Shown: positions 50,601 to 60,706, counted from the stretch's first letter. The stretch: DNA of 64,000 nucleotides from CAILHX01 sp046155285 (GCA_046155285.1 JBJXEA010000024.1:1-64000), one strand, 5' to 3'. Numbers and translations are program-made. Notes: generated by a model from the letters alone, not told the origin.

Positions 50601-51785
50601 CTAGTCAGCCTGTTTGCGCAAAAATGCTGGTATATCCATTTCGTCCACGCCTGAACTGCGCATTACTTCAGCTTGTGCGCGACGATTGCTGCTAAACGCC
50701 GCTGGCGCTGCGACTGGCTCGTCATAACCACCAAAAGTGACAGGTTCGTCATAGGTGCCAGTGCGTTGTGTCGCCCAGTCATTATTGATAGCCAAAGTAG
50801 GACGTGCTTTTTGCCCAGAAGCGCCGGTCAGTCCGGTAGCGACTAAGGTAATTCGGAGTTCATCCCCCAAGGTATTGTCAAACACGTTGCCGACATATAC
50901 TGAAGCGTCATCTGCGGTGAATTCCTTGATGGTGTTCATCACCTCGTAAAACTCGTCCATCATGAAGGTGTCTTCACTGGCGGAAATGTTCACCAGAACG
51001 CCACGCGCGCCCTTGAGATTGACGTTTTCCAGGAACGGGCTGTTGACGGCTTGAGTAGCTGCATCACGCGCACGGTTTTCACCTGATGCAGTGGCTGAAC
51101 CCATCATCGCCATCCCGTTTTCCGACATCACGGTACGCACGTCGGCGAAGTCCACGTTCACTTGACCGTAGCCATTGATGATTTCCGAAATGCCGGAAAC
51201 CGCGCTATGTAGCACGCCATTAGCAGCGCGATAGGCATCTTTCAAAGTTACACGACCACCCAGCACCTCCATCAGGCGCTCATTAGGCACGACCAGCAGC
51301 GAATCCACGTGCTTGGTGAGCATAGCGATGCCATCGTCGGCCAGCAATTTTCGATTATTCTCGAAAGAGAAAGGTTTGGTCACTACGGCCACGGTAAGAA
51401 TTCCTAATTCACGTGCCACTTCGGCCACCACTGGTGCGGCTCCAGTACCAGTGCCGCCACCCATGCCCGCGGCGATGAACAGCATATCTGCGCCACGGAT
51501 TAAATCTTCAATCCGGTCACGGTCTTCCAGCGCGGCTTCACGCCCGATGTCCGGCTTGCCGCCAGCACCCAAACCACGCGTCAGGCCAACACCAAGTTGC
51601 AACTGTGTTTCGGCGCGGCTACGGTTAAGTGCGCCGATGTCGGTATTGGCACTGATGAACTCAACACCGGTAACCCCCATATCTATCATGTGTTCAACCG
51701 CGTTACCGCCGCAGCCGCCCACCCCCATGACCTTAATCACCGCTTTATCCCCAGGACGCTCCACTATTTCAAAATCGAACCCCAT
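50601..51785 (-). CDS. ftsZ: Cell division protein FtsZ
   Basis: A 394-residue tubulin-like GTPase that forms the Z ring. The tubulin signature GGGTGTGAAPV is near residue 106, with an AKVMGVGGCGGNAV-like opening (KVMGVGGCGGNAVEHM) and the T7-loop region NVDFADVRTVM. The end DEMDIPAFLRKQAD is the conserved peptide that binds FtsA and ZipA. A Q/A-rich linker of about 60 residues precedes it. An AAGGAGGAAG Shine-Dalgarno is present. Confidence 0.97.
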   Translation of the reverse strand: MGFDFEIVERPGDKAVIKVMGVGGCGGNAVEHMIDMGVTGVEFISANTDIGALNRSRAETQLQLGVGLTRGLGAGGKPDIGREAALEDRDRIEDLIRGADMLFIAAGMGGGTGTGAAPVVAEVARELGILTVAVVTKPFSFENNRKLLADDGIAMLTKHVDSLLVVPNERLMEVLGGRVTLKDAYRAANGVLHSAVSGISEIINGYGQVNVDFADVRTVMSENGMAMMGSATASGENRARDAATQAVNSPFLENVNLKGARGVLVNISASEDTFMMDEFYEVMNTIKEFTADDASVYVGNVFDNTLGDELRITLVATGLTGASGQKARPTLAINNDWATQRTGTYDEPVTFGGYDEPVAAPAAFSSNRRAQAEVMRSSGVDEMDIPAFLRKQAD

Positions 51786-51832
51786 TTTGCTTCCTCCTTA
51801 AATTAAATCGAACCAAAGAAACACCAAAACTA

Positions 51833-53071
51833 CTAAAAATTACCCTGAAACCAACTTTTCATCATGTCCCACAAGCGTCCAAATGAAGTGGTTTCGCTTT
51901 GCGTTTGCAAATGCCGTTCCAATTGGCTTTTGCCCATCAACAACAAGCCCACACCGGTGGAATAGCGCGGATTGCTGACCACTTCGGATAGCCCGCCCAC
52001 CTTAGCAGGCAGGCCTAAACGTACCGACGTGCCTAACACTTCCTCACCCAGCTCGACCATGCCGCGCATCAGGCTGCTACCTCCAGTAATCACAATGCCC
52101 GCCGGTATCATTTGTTCAAAACCACTGCGGCGTAATTCGGATTGCACCATTTCGTAAATTTCTTTCACCCGCGCCTCAATCACTTCCACCAAAATAGGAT
52201 GAGAGAGTTGGCGCGGTTCGCGGCCTTCAGCGCCAGCAACTTCTATCATCAGGCTAGGGTCGGCCAGTTGTTGTAGCGTACAGCCGTGCTGCACTTTGAT
52301 CTCTTCGGCATTCTGCGTAGGGGTACGGAAGGCCACGGCGATGTCGTTGCTGATTTGGTCGCCGGCGATGGAGATGATGCCGGTGTGTCGAATAGCACCT
52401 TGCTTGAATACCGCGATGTCGGTGGTGCCGCCACCTATATCCACCAAACACACGCCCAGCTCTTTTTCATCCTCGGTCAGTACCGATAAGCTGGAAGCCA
52501 GCGGTTGCAGTACCAAATCGTTGACTTCCAGCCCGCAACGCTTGACGCATTTGATGATGTTTTGTGCGGCGGCCACGGCACCGGTCACAATATGCACTTT
52601 CACTTCCAGCTTCATGCCGCTCATGCCTAGGGGTTCGCGCACGTCTTCTTGGCCGTCGATGATGAATTCCTGCGTCAAAATATGCAGAATCTGCTGGTCG
52701 TTGGGCAGGCTGATGGCTTGCGCCATTTCCACCACGCGATCTACGTCGGATTGATGCACTTCAGCGTCTTTAATCTTTACCACCCCGTGTGAATTCAGGC
52801 TTTTGATGTGACTGCCTGCAATGCCCGTGTACACCGAGCTGATTTTGCAATCCGCCATCAGCTCTGCTTCTTCTAGCGCCCGTTGAATGGCAGCGACAGT
52901 GGAGTCGATATTCACTACCACGCCACGCTTTAAGCCGCGCGATTCATGTTGACCCAAACCGATTACTTTAATGTCGCCTTCCGGCATTAACTCGGCGACG
53001 ATGGCGACGATTTTGGACGTGCCTATATCCAAGCCCACAATCAAATTTTGTGCATCTTTGTTCTTCATCAA
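51833..53071 (-). CDS. ftsA: Cell division protein FtsA
   Basis: A 412-residue actin-like ATPase that anchors FtsZ to the membrane. The phosphate-1 loop is VGLDIGTSKIVAIV, VCLVDIGGGTTDIAVF is phosphate-2, and IVITGGSSLMRGM is the adenosine motif. The C-terminal amphipathic helix is GRLWDMMKSWFQGNF. Its start overlaps ftsQ by 4 bp. Confidence 0.97.
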   Translation of the reverse strand: MMKNKDAQNLIVGLDIGTSKIVAIVAELMPEGDIKVIGLGQHESRGLKRGVVVNIDSTVAAIQRALEEAELMADCKISSVYTGIAGSHIKSLNSHGVVKIKDAEVHQSDVDRVVEMAQAISLPNDQQILHILTQEFIIDGQEDVREPLGMSGMKLEVKVHIVTGAVAAAQNIIKCVKRCGLEVNDLVLQPLASSLSVLTEDEKELGVCLVDIGGGTTDIAVFKQGAIRHTGIISIAGDQISNDIAVAFRTPTQNAEEIKVQHGCTLQQLADPSLMIEVAGAEGREPRQLSHPILVEVIEARVKEIYEMVQSELRRSGFEQMIPAGIVITGGSSLMRGMVELGEEVLGTSVRLGLPAKVGGLSEVVSNPRYSTGVGLLLMGKSQLERHLQTQSETTSFGRLWDMMKSWFQGNF

Positions 53072-53805
53072 ACTTTCTCCTTCAAACCCTTCAATAGGTG
53101 CGTACTTGCCGTCATTGGCCTGCGAACCGCGAATCCATTGGGATAACGCAAATCGGCATAACTGGCGTGGCTGCTTTGCAAGCTGGGCGTGGTGGTATAA
53201 ATTTGAGCAAACTTCTTCAATCTGCCTTCCATTTTCTCGCGCCCCAGTTCAATTACCATGCCGCTATCAGCCGTCATCTGCCAAGCACGGCGTGAGGACA
53301 GCGACACCCGTGTTACCTTCAAACCCGTCGGCGCTAATAGCTGCCCATAAAGCTGATAATTCTGTGCGATTTCCTTTACGCTTTCACCAGCACCATAAAA
53401 AACCGGAAGCTCCTTATCCGATGCCGCGTGAAACAACTCACCATGCGTATTCACCAGCCCAATGTCCCCCCAACGAGCCAGTTCGCGGTGTTCTTCCACC
53501 AGCACCTCTAATTTATCCGGCCAGCGGCGGCGCACACTCACGTTGCGTACCCAGGGCAATTTTTGAAAGGCCTCACGCGTCTGCACCAAGTCCACGGTAA
53601 AAAAATTGCCCTGTAAATAGCGCCCGGTAATTAGCTTTAACTGCTCACGCGTGACGTGGGTCAGCTCACCATTCACCTCCACGTGTTTCAGCGGATAAAT
53701 CGGCAAGTGCAACACCACAAACAGCAGCGCGTACAAAAACAACAATGCCGCCAGTGCGTAGAGCATATTTGCCGCCCACAGCATCATTTGCGTCCTACTT
53801 AGCAT
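53068..53805 (-). CDS. ftsQ: Cell division protein FtsQ
   Basis: A 245-residue bitopic protein. One membrane helix (ALAALLFLYALLFVVLHL) is followed by a POTRA domain (KHVEVNGELTHVTREQL) and the beta domain with LPWVRNVSVRRRWPDKLEVLVEEHRELARW. It links FtsBL to the divisome in the periplasm. Its start overlaps the ddl end by 11 bp. Confidence 0.93.
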   Translation of the reverse strand: MLSRTQMMLWAANMLYALAALLFLYALLFVVLHLPIYPLKHVEVNGELTHVTREQLKLITGRYLQGNFFTVDLVQTREAFQKLPWVRNVSVRRRWPDKLEVLVEEHRELARWGDIGLVNTHGELFHAASDKELPVFYGAGESVKEIAQNYQLYGQLLAPTGLKVTRVSLSSRRAWQMTADSGMVIELGREKMEGRLKKFAQIYTTTPSLQSSHASYADLRYPNGFAVRRPMTASTHLLKGLKEKV

Positions 53806-54700
53806 CCGCCAACTCCAAAATTTGCAGCACTAAATTATCAAAGCTAATGCCAGCCGCTTTTGCGCCCATAGGCACTAAGCTGTGGTCTGTCATGCCAGGC
53901 GAGGTATTCACTTCTAAAAAATAATGTTTGCCTGTTTCGTCCATCAAAAAATCTACTCGTCCCCATCCACTGCCGCCGAGAACCCTAAAGGCTTGCAGCG
54001 CTTCTTCTTGAATCTTTTTTTCTACTTCTGCGCTCAAACCGCAGGGACAGACATATTGTGTGTCGTCGCGCAGATACTTGGCTTCATAGTCATAAAACTC
54101 ATTCGCTGGAACGATGCGAATTATTGGCAAAGCCTTATTACCCAGAATGCCCACGGTGTATTCGCCGCCGCCTACAAATTGCTCGGCGATGACAAGCGGG
54201 TCGTACTTGGCAGCATCTTCAAAAGCCCCCCGCAAGCTGCCGGTTTGCTTGACCTTGCTAATGCCTATGCTAGAGCCTTCATTAGCGGGCTTCACGAATA
54301 GAGGTAAACCTAACTTGGCTTCTATCGCCGCAAAATCACTCTGCGCGTTGAGCAGATCAAAAGCGGGCGTAACCACATTGGTCGCTTGCCAAATCAACTT
54401 GGTGCGCCATTTATCCATGCACAAGCTGGAGGCCATCACGCCGCTGCCGGTATAAGGAATGCCCATCAGCTCCAATGCGCCTTGCACCGTGCCATCCTCG
54501 CCATATCTGCCATGCAGCGCGATAAACACGCGATCAAAACCTTCCAGATCATGCAAAGGTAACTCTGCTGGATCAAAGGCATGGGCATCCACACCACTGC
54601 GCTTTAACGCCGCCAACACAGCACCACCGCTGTTGAGCGAAATGGCGCGTTCGGCGGATTTGCCACCTAACAAAACTGCTACTTTTCCGAAATTCTTCAT
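53795..54700 (-). CDS. ddl: D-alanine--D-alanine ligase
   Basis: A 301-residue ATP-grasp ligase. VAVLLGGKSAERAISLNSG opens the protein. FIALHGRYGEDGTVQGALELMGIPYTGSGV, LPLFVKPANEGSSIGISKV, and the metal-binding YFLEVNTSPGMTDHSLVP follow. It makes the D-Ala-D-Ala end of the peptidoglycan pentapeptide. The position between murB and ftsQ is typical for DdlB. Confidence 0.96.
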   Translation of the reverse strand: MKNFGKVAVLLGGKSAERAISLNSGGAVLAALKRSGVDAHAFDPAELPLHDLEGFDRVFIALHGRYGEDGTVQGALELMGIPYTGSGVMASSLCMDKWRTKLIWQATNVVTPAFDLLNAQSDFAAIEAKLGLPLFVKPANEGSSIGISKVKQTGSLRGAFEDAAKYDPLVIAEQFVGGGEYTVGILGNKALPIIRIVPANEFYDYEAKYLRDDTQYVCPCGLSAEVEKKIQEEALQAFRVLGGSGWGRVDFLMDETGKHYFLEVNTSPGMTDHSLVPMGAKAAGISFDNLVLQILELADAK

Positions 54701-54702
54701 CC

Positions 54703-55614
54703 CTAGTCTCTAGCCCCTAGTCCCTGTTGTTCGCCAATAATTCTCACTTCACGTTGCAAATCCACCCCCGTTTCTTGCAACACTGTCGCATGCACATGCT
54801 CAATAAGCCGCTCGATGTCATCCGCCGTGGCAGCACCCGTATTCACAATAAAATTCGCGTGTTTCTCCGACACCTGTGCGCCGCCCAGTTGATAGCCTTT
54901 TAAGCCACAACTCTGCGTCAATCGCGCTGCATAATCGCCCTCAGGGTTGCGGAACACCGATCCGGCATTGGGCATATTCAGCGGCTGGGTTTCTAGGCGT
55001 TTCGCCAGCAGGCTTTTAATCTTTTGTTCGGCAATACTCGCCTCGCCTTCTGTCAATTCAAACCATGCGGCGACAAACCACTCCTCGGCGGGCAAGCTTA
55101 CGTGGCGGTAGCCGATTTCTACATCTACTTGGCTACGTTTATGCAGGTGGCCAAAACGGTCTATGGTTAGCGCGTGATGTACCACGTCCCATGTTTCGCC
55201 ACCGTGACAGCCCGCGTTCATGGCCAACGCCCCACCCACCGTGCCGGGAATACCGGAAAACCACTCCGCACCGTGGAGATGCGATTTCGCGCTAAATTTG
55301 GCGAGCTTGGCGCAAGTGACACCGGCTTCAGCGTAAATTTTGCCGTCTTCTAAACGTAGTTCGTCAAGCGAGCCTCCGTGCAGCACAACCACCGTGCCGC
55401 GCACCCCGCCGTCACGCACCAATAAATTGGAACCCAAACCGACGAAATACACCGGTTCGCCGTGCGGCAGGCTTTGTAAAAAGCCGGATAAATCTTCTAT
55501 GCCCGCTGGAATGTACAGTCTGTCGGCCTTGCCGCCCACGCGCCAACTGGTGTGGCGGCTCATGGGTTCGTCCGTGAGTAGCCTGCCTTGAGTAGAGATT
55601 GCTTGCGTCATCAC
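54703..55614 (-). CDS. murB: UDP-N-acetylenolpyruvoylglucosamine reductase MurB
   Basis: A 303-residue FAD enzyme of the type I/II group without insert. NTSW-like region RHTSWRVGGKADRLYIP, VYFVGLGSNLLVRDGGVRG, and the FSGIPGTVGGALAMNAGCHGGETWD block are diagnostic. GSVFRNPEGDYAARL has the catalytic serine. It makes UDP-MurNAc from the MurA product. Its start overlaps murC by 4 bp. Confidence 0.95.
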   Translation of the reverse strand: MMTQAISTQGRLLTDEPMSRHTSWRVGGKADRLYIPAGIEDLSGFLQSLPHGEPVYFVGLGSNLLVRDGGVRGTVVVLHGGSLDELRLEDGKIYAEAGVTCAKLAKFSAKSHLHGAEWFSGIPGTVGGALAMNAGCHGGETWDVVHHALTIDRFGHLHKRSQVDVEIGYRHVSLPAEEWFVAAWFELTEGEASIAEQKIKSLLAKRLETQPLNMPNAGSVFRNPEGDYAARLTQSCGLKGYQLGGAQVSEKHANFIVNTGAATADDIERLIEHVHATVLQETGVDLQREVRIIGEQQGLGARD

Positions 55615-57005
55615 CGTGCTAGCTCCTTGGTCTTAGCTGCGACTTGTCCAATAGACCCTGCACCCATGACGACTACTACGTCGTTCCCTTTGGCGATTTT
55701 TAGAATGGCTGCGGGCAGTTCGGCGGTGGTTTCCACGAACACCGGTTCGACTTTATCCAGCACGCGAATGGCGCGGATCAAGGTGCGGGTGTCTGCCGCC
55801 ACGATGGGCGCCTCTCCTGCTGAATAAATCTCGGTGAGCAACACCACATCGGCTTGTGATAAAACGCACACAAAATCTTCAAAACAGTCACGGGTACGGG
55901 TATAGCGATGCGGCTGAAAGGCAAGTACCAAGCGGCGATTGGGGAATGCGCCACGGGCGGCGTTAATCACTGCCTGCATTTCCACCGGATGGTGACCGTA
56001 GTCGTCTATCAGGGTGAACGCGCCGCCGTTTTTGGCTGGAACTTCGCCATATCTTTGAAAGCGCCGCCCCACACCTTTGAACTCCGACAGCGCCTTGATA
56101 ATGGCTGCATCTGCCACGTTCAACTCGCTGGCAATCGCAATCGCTGCCAGTGCGTTCAGTACGTTGTGTGTTCCGGTCAGATTTAACACCACGTCAAACT
56201 CAGTCGTCACGCCATTGATGCGCTGCACGGTGAATCTCATCTGTGCGCCGTCAGGCCTTACATTAACTGCGCGAATGCGGGCTTCTTCGCTGAACCCATA
56301 CGACATCACCGGCTTGCTAACACGTGGCAGAATGGAGCGGACGTTAGGGTCATCTACACACAGTACCGCCATGCCGTAAAACGGTAGACATTGCAAAAAC
56401 TCTACGAATGCGCTTTTGAGGCGCTCAAAATCATGACCGTAGGTTTCCATGTGATCCGCGTCGATATTGGTCACCACGGCTAGCGTGGGTGATAAATGCA
56501 GGAACGATGCGTCCGATTCATCAGCTTCCACCACGATAAACTCGCCTTCGCCCAGTCGTGCATTGGTATTGGCAGATTCCAACCTGCCGCCGATGACAAA
56601 GGTGGGGTCCATGCCGCCTTCTGCGAGAATGCTGGCGATGAGGCTGGTGGTGGTGGTCTTTCCGTGAGTCCCCGCCACCGCAATGCCTTGGCGAAAGCGC
56701 ATTAACTCCGCCAGCATCATGGCGCGTGGCACGATGGGGATGTTGCGGCTGCGCGCGGCAAGCACTTCGGGGTTATCGTCTTTCACTGCAGTTGACACCA
56801 CCACCACATCAGCTGCATTCAGATTGCTGGCGACATGACCTTGATGCACGCTAGCGCCCAAAGCTTTAAGATGCTGGGTGACGGCGTTATCGGCCAAGTC
56901 GGAACCGCTCACACTAAAGCCCAAATTCAGTAATACCTCGGCAATACCGCTCATGCCAGAGCCGCCTATGCCGACAAAGTGTATATTTTTGACTTTGTGC
57001 TTCAT
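55611..57005 (-). CDS. murC: UDP-N-acetylmuramate--L-alanine ligase MurC
   Basis: A 464-residue Mur ligase. The UDP-binding VKNIHFVGIGGSGMSGIAEVL is at the N-terminus, ATP-binding VAGTHGKTTTTSLIA near 108, and LIDDYGHHPVEMQAVI in the C-terminal half. It adds L-Ala to UDP-MurNAc. I start at the ATG at 57005, which overlaps the murG TGA; an in-frame start six codons earlier would run into murG. Confidence 0.96.
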   Translation of the reverse strand: MKHKVKNIHFVGIGGSGMSGIAEVLLNLGFSVSGSDLADNAVTQHLKALGASVHQGHVASNLNAADVVVVSTAVKDDNPEVLAARSRNIPIVPRAMMLAELMRFRQGIAVAGTHGKTTTTSLIASILAEGGMDPTFVIGGRLESANTNARLGEGEFIVVEADESDASFLHLSPTLAVVTNIDADHMETYGHDFERLKSAFVEFLQCLPFYGMAVLCVDDPNVRSILPRVSKPVMSYGFSEEARIRAVNVRPDGAQMRFTVQRINGVTTEFDVVLNLTGTHNVLNALAAIAIASELNVADAAIIKALSEFKGVGRRFQRYGEVPAKNGGAFTLIDDYGHHPVEMQAVINAARGAFPNRRLVLAFQPHRYTRTRDCFEDFVCVLSQADVVLLTEIYSAGEAPIVAADTRTLIRAIRVLDKVEPVFVETTAELPAAILKIAKGNDVVVVMGAGSIGQVAAKTKELAR

Positions 57006-58072
57006 GTCGCCAATCCCATACAAATTTGTGCCACATCCGCCGTGGCTTCCGGCTTACCCAAAGCACGGGCTTTCATCGCCATCGCTAGTAATTTTTCACG
57101 GGTGAGGCTCGTTAACACTTGCGCCAAACTTGCTGCATTGAGCGTATGTTGTGTTATGAGCAACGCCGCACCATCTTCAGCTAAATATCTGGCATTGCCG
57201 GTTTGGTGATCATCCACCGCGTGAGGGAAAGGCACTAGGATGCTCGCCACTCCCGCCGCCGCCAATTCGGCGATAGTGAGCGCTCCGGCGCGGCAGATGA
57301 CTACATCGCACCAGCCATACATTGTCGCCATGTCGTCAATGAATGCGCGGGTGTCGGCGCTGACATTGGCTTCTTTGTAATAGCTTTGCAGTTGTTCAAT
57401 ATGCTTTACACCCGCTTGGTGGATGATCTCTGGACGATTGTCCAGCGGCAATTGCGCTAATGCTTGCGGCACTGTTTCGTTGAGTATTTGTGCGCCTAGG
57501 CTGCCGCCTATGACCAGAATGCGTAGAGCACCTTGGCGATTGGCAAAGCGCTCTGTGGGAGCTGGCAGCGCTGTAATATCAGCGCGGACGGGGTTGCCGA
57601 CCAGCGTGGCTTTTTCGCCAAATGCACTGGGGAAAGCTGCCAGTACGCGCTTGGCGAAATAGGACAATGCGCGGTTAGTCAATCCCGCTACCGAGTTTTG
57701 CTCGTGTATCACTAAAGGTTTACGCAACAACCAGGCCATCAAACCGCCGGGGAATGCCGCAAAACCACCCATGCCCAGTACCACGTCAGGTTGGTGCAGG
57801 CGTATGGCTTGCAGGCTTTGTTTACAGGCGAATAGCACTTGAAAAGGTGCGGCTAATTTGCGCATCATGCCTTTCCCGCGCACACCTTTCATCTTAATCA
57901 TGCTGCTGGCGTAACCTTTAGTGGCGATAAGTTGGTTTTCCATGCCGCCTTCGGTCACCAGCCAGGCGATATTCCAACCTTTAGCTTTTAGCCAATCAGC
58001 GACGGCAATGGCTGGGAACACATGCCCGCCCGTGCCGCCAGCCATGACCATTAAGGTGCGAGATGGGCTCAT
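57002..58072 (-). CDS. murG: Undecaprenyldiphospho-muramoylpentapeptide beta-N-acetylglucosaminyltransferase MurG
   Basis: A 356-residue GT28 transferase. The first glycine loop is MAGGTGGHVFPAIAVADWLK. VLGMGGFAAFPGGLMAWL, IHEQNSVAGLTNRAL and the donor site CRAGALTIAELAAAGVASILVPFPHAVDDHQ follow. It makes lipid II from lipid I on the inner membrane face. Overlaps ftsW by 4 bp. Confidence 0.96.
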   Translation of the reverse strand: MSPSRTLMVMAGGTGGHVFPAIAVADWLKAKGWNIAWLVTEGGMENQLIATKGYASSMIKMKGVRGKGMMRKLAAPFQVLFACKQSLQAIRLHQPDVVLGMGGFAAFPGGLMAWLLRKPLVIHEQNSVAGLTNRALSYFAKRVLAAFPSAFGEKATLVGNPVRADITALPAPTERFANRQGALRILVIGGSLGAQILNETVPQALAQLPLDNRPEIIHQAGVKHIEQLQSYYKEANVSADTRAFIDDMATMYGWCDVVICRAGALTIAELAAAGVASILVPFPHAVDDHQTGNARYLAEDGAALLITQHTLNAASLAQVLTSLTREKLLAMAMKARALGKPEATADVAQICMGLAT

Positions 58073-59229
58073 GCTGGCAACCCTTTAGCCAATCTTCGGC
58101 TCTCGTAGTCAATCCTGAGTAATATCGCCAACGCCACGCAATTCGCCACAATGCCGCTGCCGCCGAATGACAGCAGGGGAAGCGTCAAACCTTTGGTGGG
58201 CAGCAAGCCCATATTCACGCCCATGTTGATGAAGGATTGCACGCCTAGCCATACACCTATGCCTTGGGCGAGTAGGGCGGAGAAGTTACGGTCATAGAGC
58301 GCGGCTTCCTTGGCGATAGCAAAGGCTCGCATGACTAGCCATGCAAACAGGGCTACTACGGCCAATACGCCTACGAAACCCAGTTCTTCGGCAATCACCG
58401 CGAGCAAGAAGTCAGTGTGCGCTTCGGGCAGATACAGCAACTTTTCCACGCTGCCGCCCAAGCCCACGCCCAGCCATTCGCCGCGGCCAAAGGCAATCAG
58501 TGCGTGGGAGAGTTGGTAGCCTTTACCATACGGGTCAGCCCACGGATCCATGAAGCCGACGATGCGCTGCAGGCGATAGGGCGAGCTCAAGATGAGTACG
58601 ACAAACCCTACCACCAGCATGACGACTAGGCCGACGAAAATGCGCGCGTTGATGCCGCCCAGCCATAAAATGGAGACTGAAATCGCGGCAATCACGGCAA
58701 ATGCGCCAAAGTCTGGTTCACGCAGTAACAGTGCCGCGACCAGTAGCATTACGCCCAGCATTGGCAAAAAGCCTTTGGTAAAGCTTTGCAAAAATGCGGC
58801 TTTACGCACGGTATAGTCGGCGACGTACATGGCGGCGAAAAGCTTCATGAGTTCGGAGGGTTGCAGCGTGATAAAAATTAACGGAATCCAGCGCCGACTG
58901 CCGTTGACCTCTCGCCCTATTGGGGTGAGAACGACGACCAGCAATATCAAACCGACTAAAAATAGCATGGGCGCTGCGCGCTGCCACACTTTGGTGGGGA
59001 TTTGAAAGCTGATGAGTGCCGCTAGCATGCCGATCATCAAAAAGATGCCATGACGCACCAAAAAGTAGGTTGATTGATGCCCAAATGCTTTATCAGATTC
59101 GGCCATGGCAATAGACGCGGAATACACCATCACCAGCCCGAAGCCGAGCAACAGCAATACTGTCCATAACAGGCCTTGATCGTAGCTGGTGGCGACTATC
59201 TTGTTGTGGCCTTTGAGCATTTGCATCAT
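58069..59229 (-). CDS. ftsW: Peptidoglycan glycosyltransferase FtsW
   Basis: A 386-residue SEDS protein with about ten membrane helices. INGSRRWI-like VNGSRRWIPLIFITLQPSELMKL has the catalytic-loop residues. LREPDFG, GLGGSVEKLLYLPEAHTDFLLAVIAEELGF, and PTKGLTLPLLSFGGSGIV complete the signature. It polymerises septal glycan with FtsI, which lies beyond the window. Overlaps murD by 4 bp. Confidence 0.96.
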   Translation of the reverse strand: MMQMLKGHNKIVATSYDQGLLWTVLLLLGFGLVMVYSASIAMAESDKAFGHQSTYFLVRHGIFLMIGMLAALISFQIPTKVWQRAAPMLFLVGLILLVVVLTPIGREVNGSRRWIPLIFITLQPSELMKLFAAMYVADYTVRKAAFLQSFTKGFLPMLGVMLLVAALLLREPDFGAFAVIAAISVSILWLGGINARIFVGLVVMLVVGFVVLILSSPYRLQRIVGFMDPWADPYGKGYQLSHALIAFGRGEWLGVGLGGSVEKLLYLPEAHTDFLLAVIAEELGFVGVLAVVALFAWLVMRAFAIAKEAALYDRNFSALLAQGIGVWLGVQSFINMGVNMGLLPTKGLTLPLLSFGGSGIVANCVALAILLRIDYESRRLAKGLPA

Positions 59230-60587
59230 GCGGCCACCCTCCTTTCAGTTTGTTCTAGCTCACGCACTGCCGCAATAAAGCTTTCAGCACGGTGCTGATA
59301 ATTGCGGAACATGTCAAAGCTGGCACAGGCGGGGGATAGCAGCACTGCATCGCCCGTTTGCGCGGCTTGGTAACTTTGCTGTACAGCCTCTTCTATGGTG
59401 CTGACGTTAATCAGCGGCACGCCACAATCTTCCAGTGCGGTGGCGATGAGCTGTGCATCGCGTCCCAGCAGCACCACAGCGCGGGCGTTGTCGGTCACGG
59501 CGGGTTTTAATGGGCTAAAGTCCTGACCTTTACCTTCACCGCCCACAATCAACACTACTTTTTGAGGCAATCCAGCGAGTGCCGCGCAGGTTGCCCCCAC
59601 GTTGGTGCCTTTGGAATCGTCATAAAACGTGATGCCATGTATTTCCGTCACCCATTCCACACGGTGCTGCAGGCCTTTGAACTGGCTTAAAGTGTTGAGC
59701 AGAGGGTCGTATTCCAGTTGAATCGAATGGCACAGCGCCAAAGCGGCAAGCGCGTTGGCGGCGTTGTGAGAACCCACGATCTTTAGCTTAGAAATCGCCA
59801 TCAACTGCTTGCTGCCGTGAGCAAGGTGTTGATGGGTGATGCCAAAATCGTGCTGGGTGATGGGTGAATCGAGGCCAAAACTCAACTGTGTTCGAGCGCT
59901 CAGTGCCATGTTGCGACTGAAATCGTCCTGTCGGTTTAGCACCTGAATGCCAGAGCCTTTGAAAATCCGCGCTTTGGCGGCTGCGTATTGCGCGAGGCTC
60001 TCGTAGCGATCTAGGTGATCTTCGCTGATGTTGAGCACGGTGGCGCTGTCGGCATTGAGGCTGCTGGTGGTTTCTAGCTGGAAACTGGAAAGCTCTAGTA
60101 CGTAAACGTCTGGCGTTTCCATCGCCAAGGTGTCCAACACCGGCAAGCCGATATTGCCTGCGACGATGGTCTTCAATCCCGCGTTCTTGCACATTTCTCC
60201 GACCAAAGTGGCCACCGTACTTTTGCCGTTAGAACCCGTAATGGCGATGACTTTGGCGCTTTTTGTTCTGTGCTGGGCAAACAATTCCACGTCCCCCACC
60301 ACGGGGATGCCCCGTGCGATGGCGGTTTGCACTTGCGACGTGGCCAACGGCACACCGGGGCTGATGACGATTAAATCAGGCTGAATAAAGGTGCTGTTTT
60401 TGAATGCACTCAAATGGGTAGTGACTTCAGGCAGTTCACGCTTTAATACATCCAAAGACGGCGGCGCTTCGCGGGTGTCGGCCACAGACAAACGTGCGCC
60501 TTGGCTCTTCAGCCAGCGCAGTGCGGATAGGCCGGTGTCCCCTAGGCCTAGCACTAACACGTTTTTATCTTTGAGTTCGAGGGTCAT
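59226..60587 (-). CDS. murD: UDP-N-acetylmuramoylalanine--D-glutamate ligase MurD
   Basis: A 453-residue Mur ligase. VLVLGLGDTGLSALRWL opens the UDP-binding domain. The P-loop ITGSNGKSTVATLVGEM is near 115, LQHRVEWVTEIHGITFYDDSKGTNVGA in the C-terminal region. It adds D-Glu. It is separated from mraY by 160 bp holding an inverted repeat, unlike the overlapping joints elsewhere in the cluster. Confidence 0.96.
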   Translation of the reverse strand: MTLELKDKNVLVLGLGDTGLSALRWLKSQGARLSVADTREAPPSLDVLKRELPEVTTHLSAFKNSTFIQPDLIVISPGVPLATSQVQTAIARGIPVVGDVELFAQHRTKSAKVIAITGSNGKSTVATLVGEMCKNAGLKTIVAGNIGLPVLDTLAMETPDVYVLELSSFQLETTSSLNADSATVLNISEDHLDRYESLAQYAAAKARIFKGSGIQVLNRQDDFSRNMALSARTQLSFGLDSPITQHDFGITHQHLAHGSKQLMAISKLKIVGSHNAANALAALALCHSIQLEYDPLLNTLSQFKGLQHRVEWVTEIHGITFYDDSKGTNVGATCAALAGLPQKVVLIVGGEGKGQDFSPLKPAVTDNARAVVLLGRDAQLIATALEDCGVPLINVSTIEEAVQQSYQAAQTGDAVLLSPACASFDMFRNYQHRAESFIAAVRELEQTERRVAA

Positions 60588-60606
60588 TCAAATGTGCCCC
60601 TACACT

Positions 60607-60706
60607 CCGTTCGCCCCGAGTAGGCCGCAGGCCGTATCGAAGGGTGTTGAGTACGGTGATGCATTCCGTGGTTCGATACGCACTTCGTGCTACTCACCAC
60701 GAACGG
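60607..60706. repeat. 100-bp imperfect inverted repeat between mraY and murD
   Basis: Left CCGTTCG-n4-GAGTAG-n10-GTATCGAA aligns with the complement of the right arm at the same spacing. The arms run about 35 bp each, with conserved blocks separated by unmatched stretches. It resembles dispersed extragenic palindromic repeats. The gap has no gene. Confidence 0.65.
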
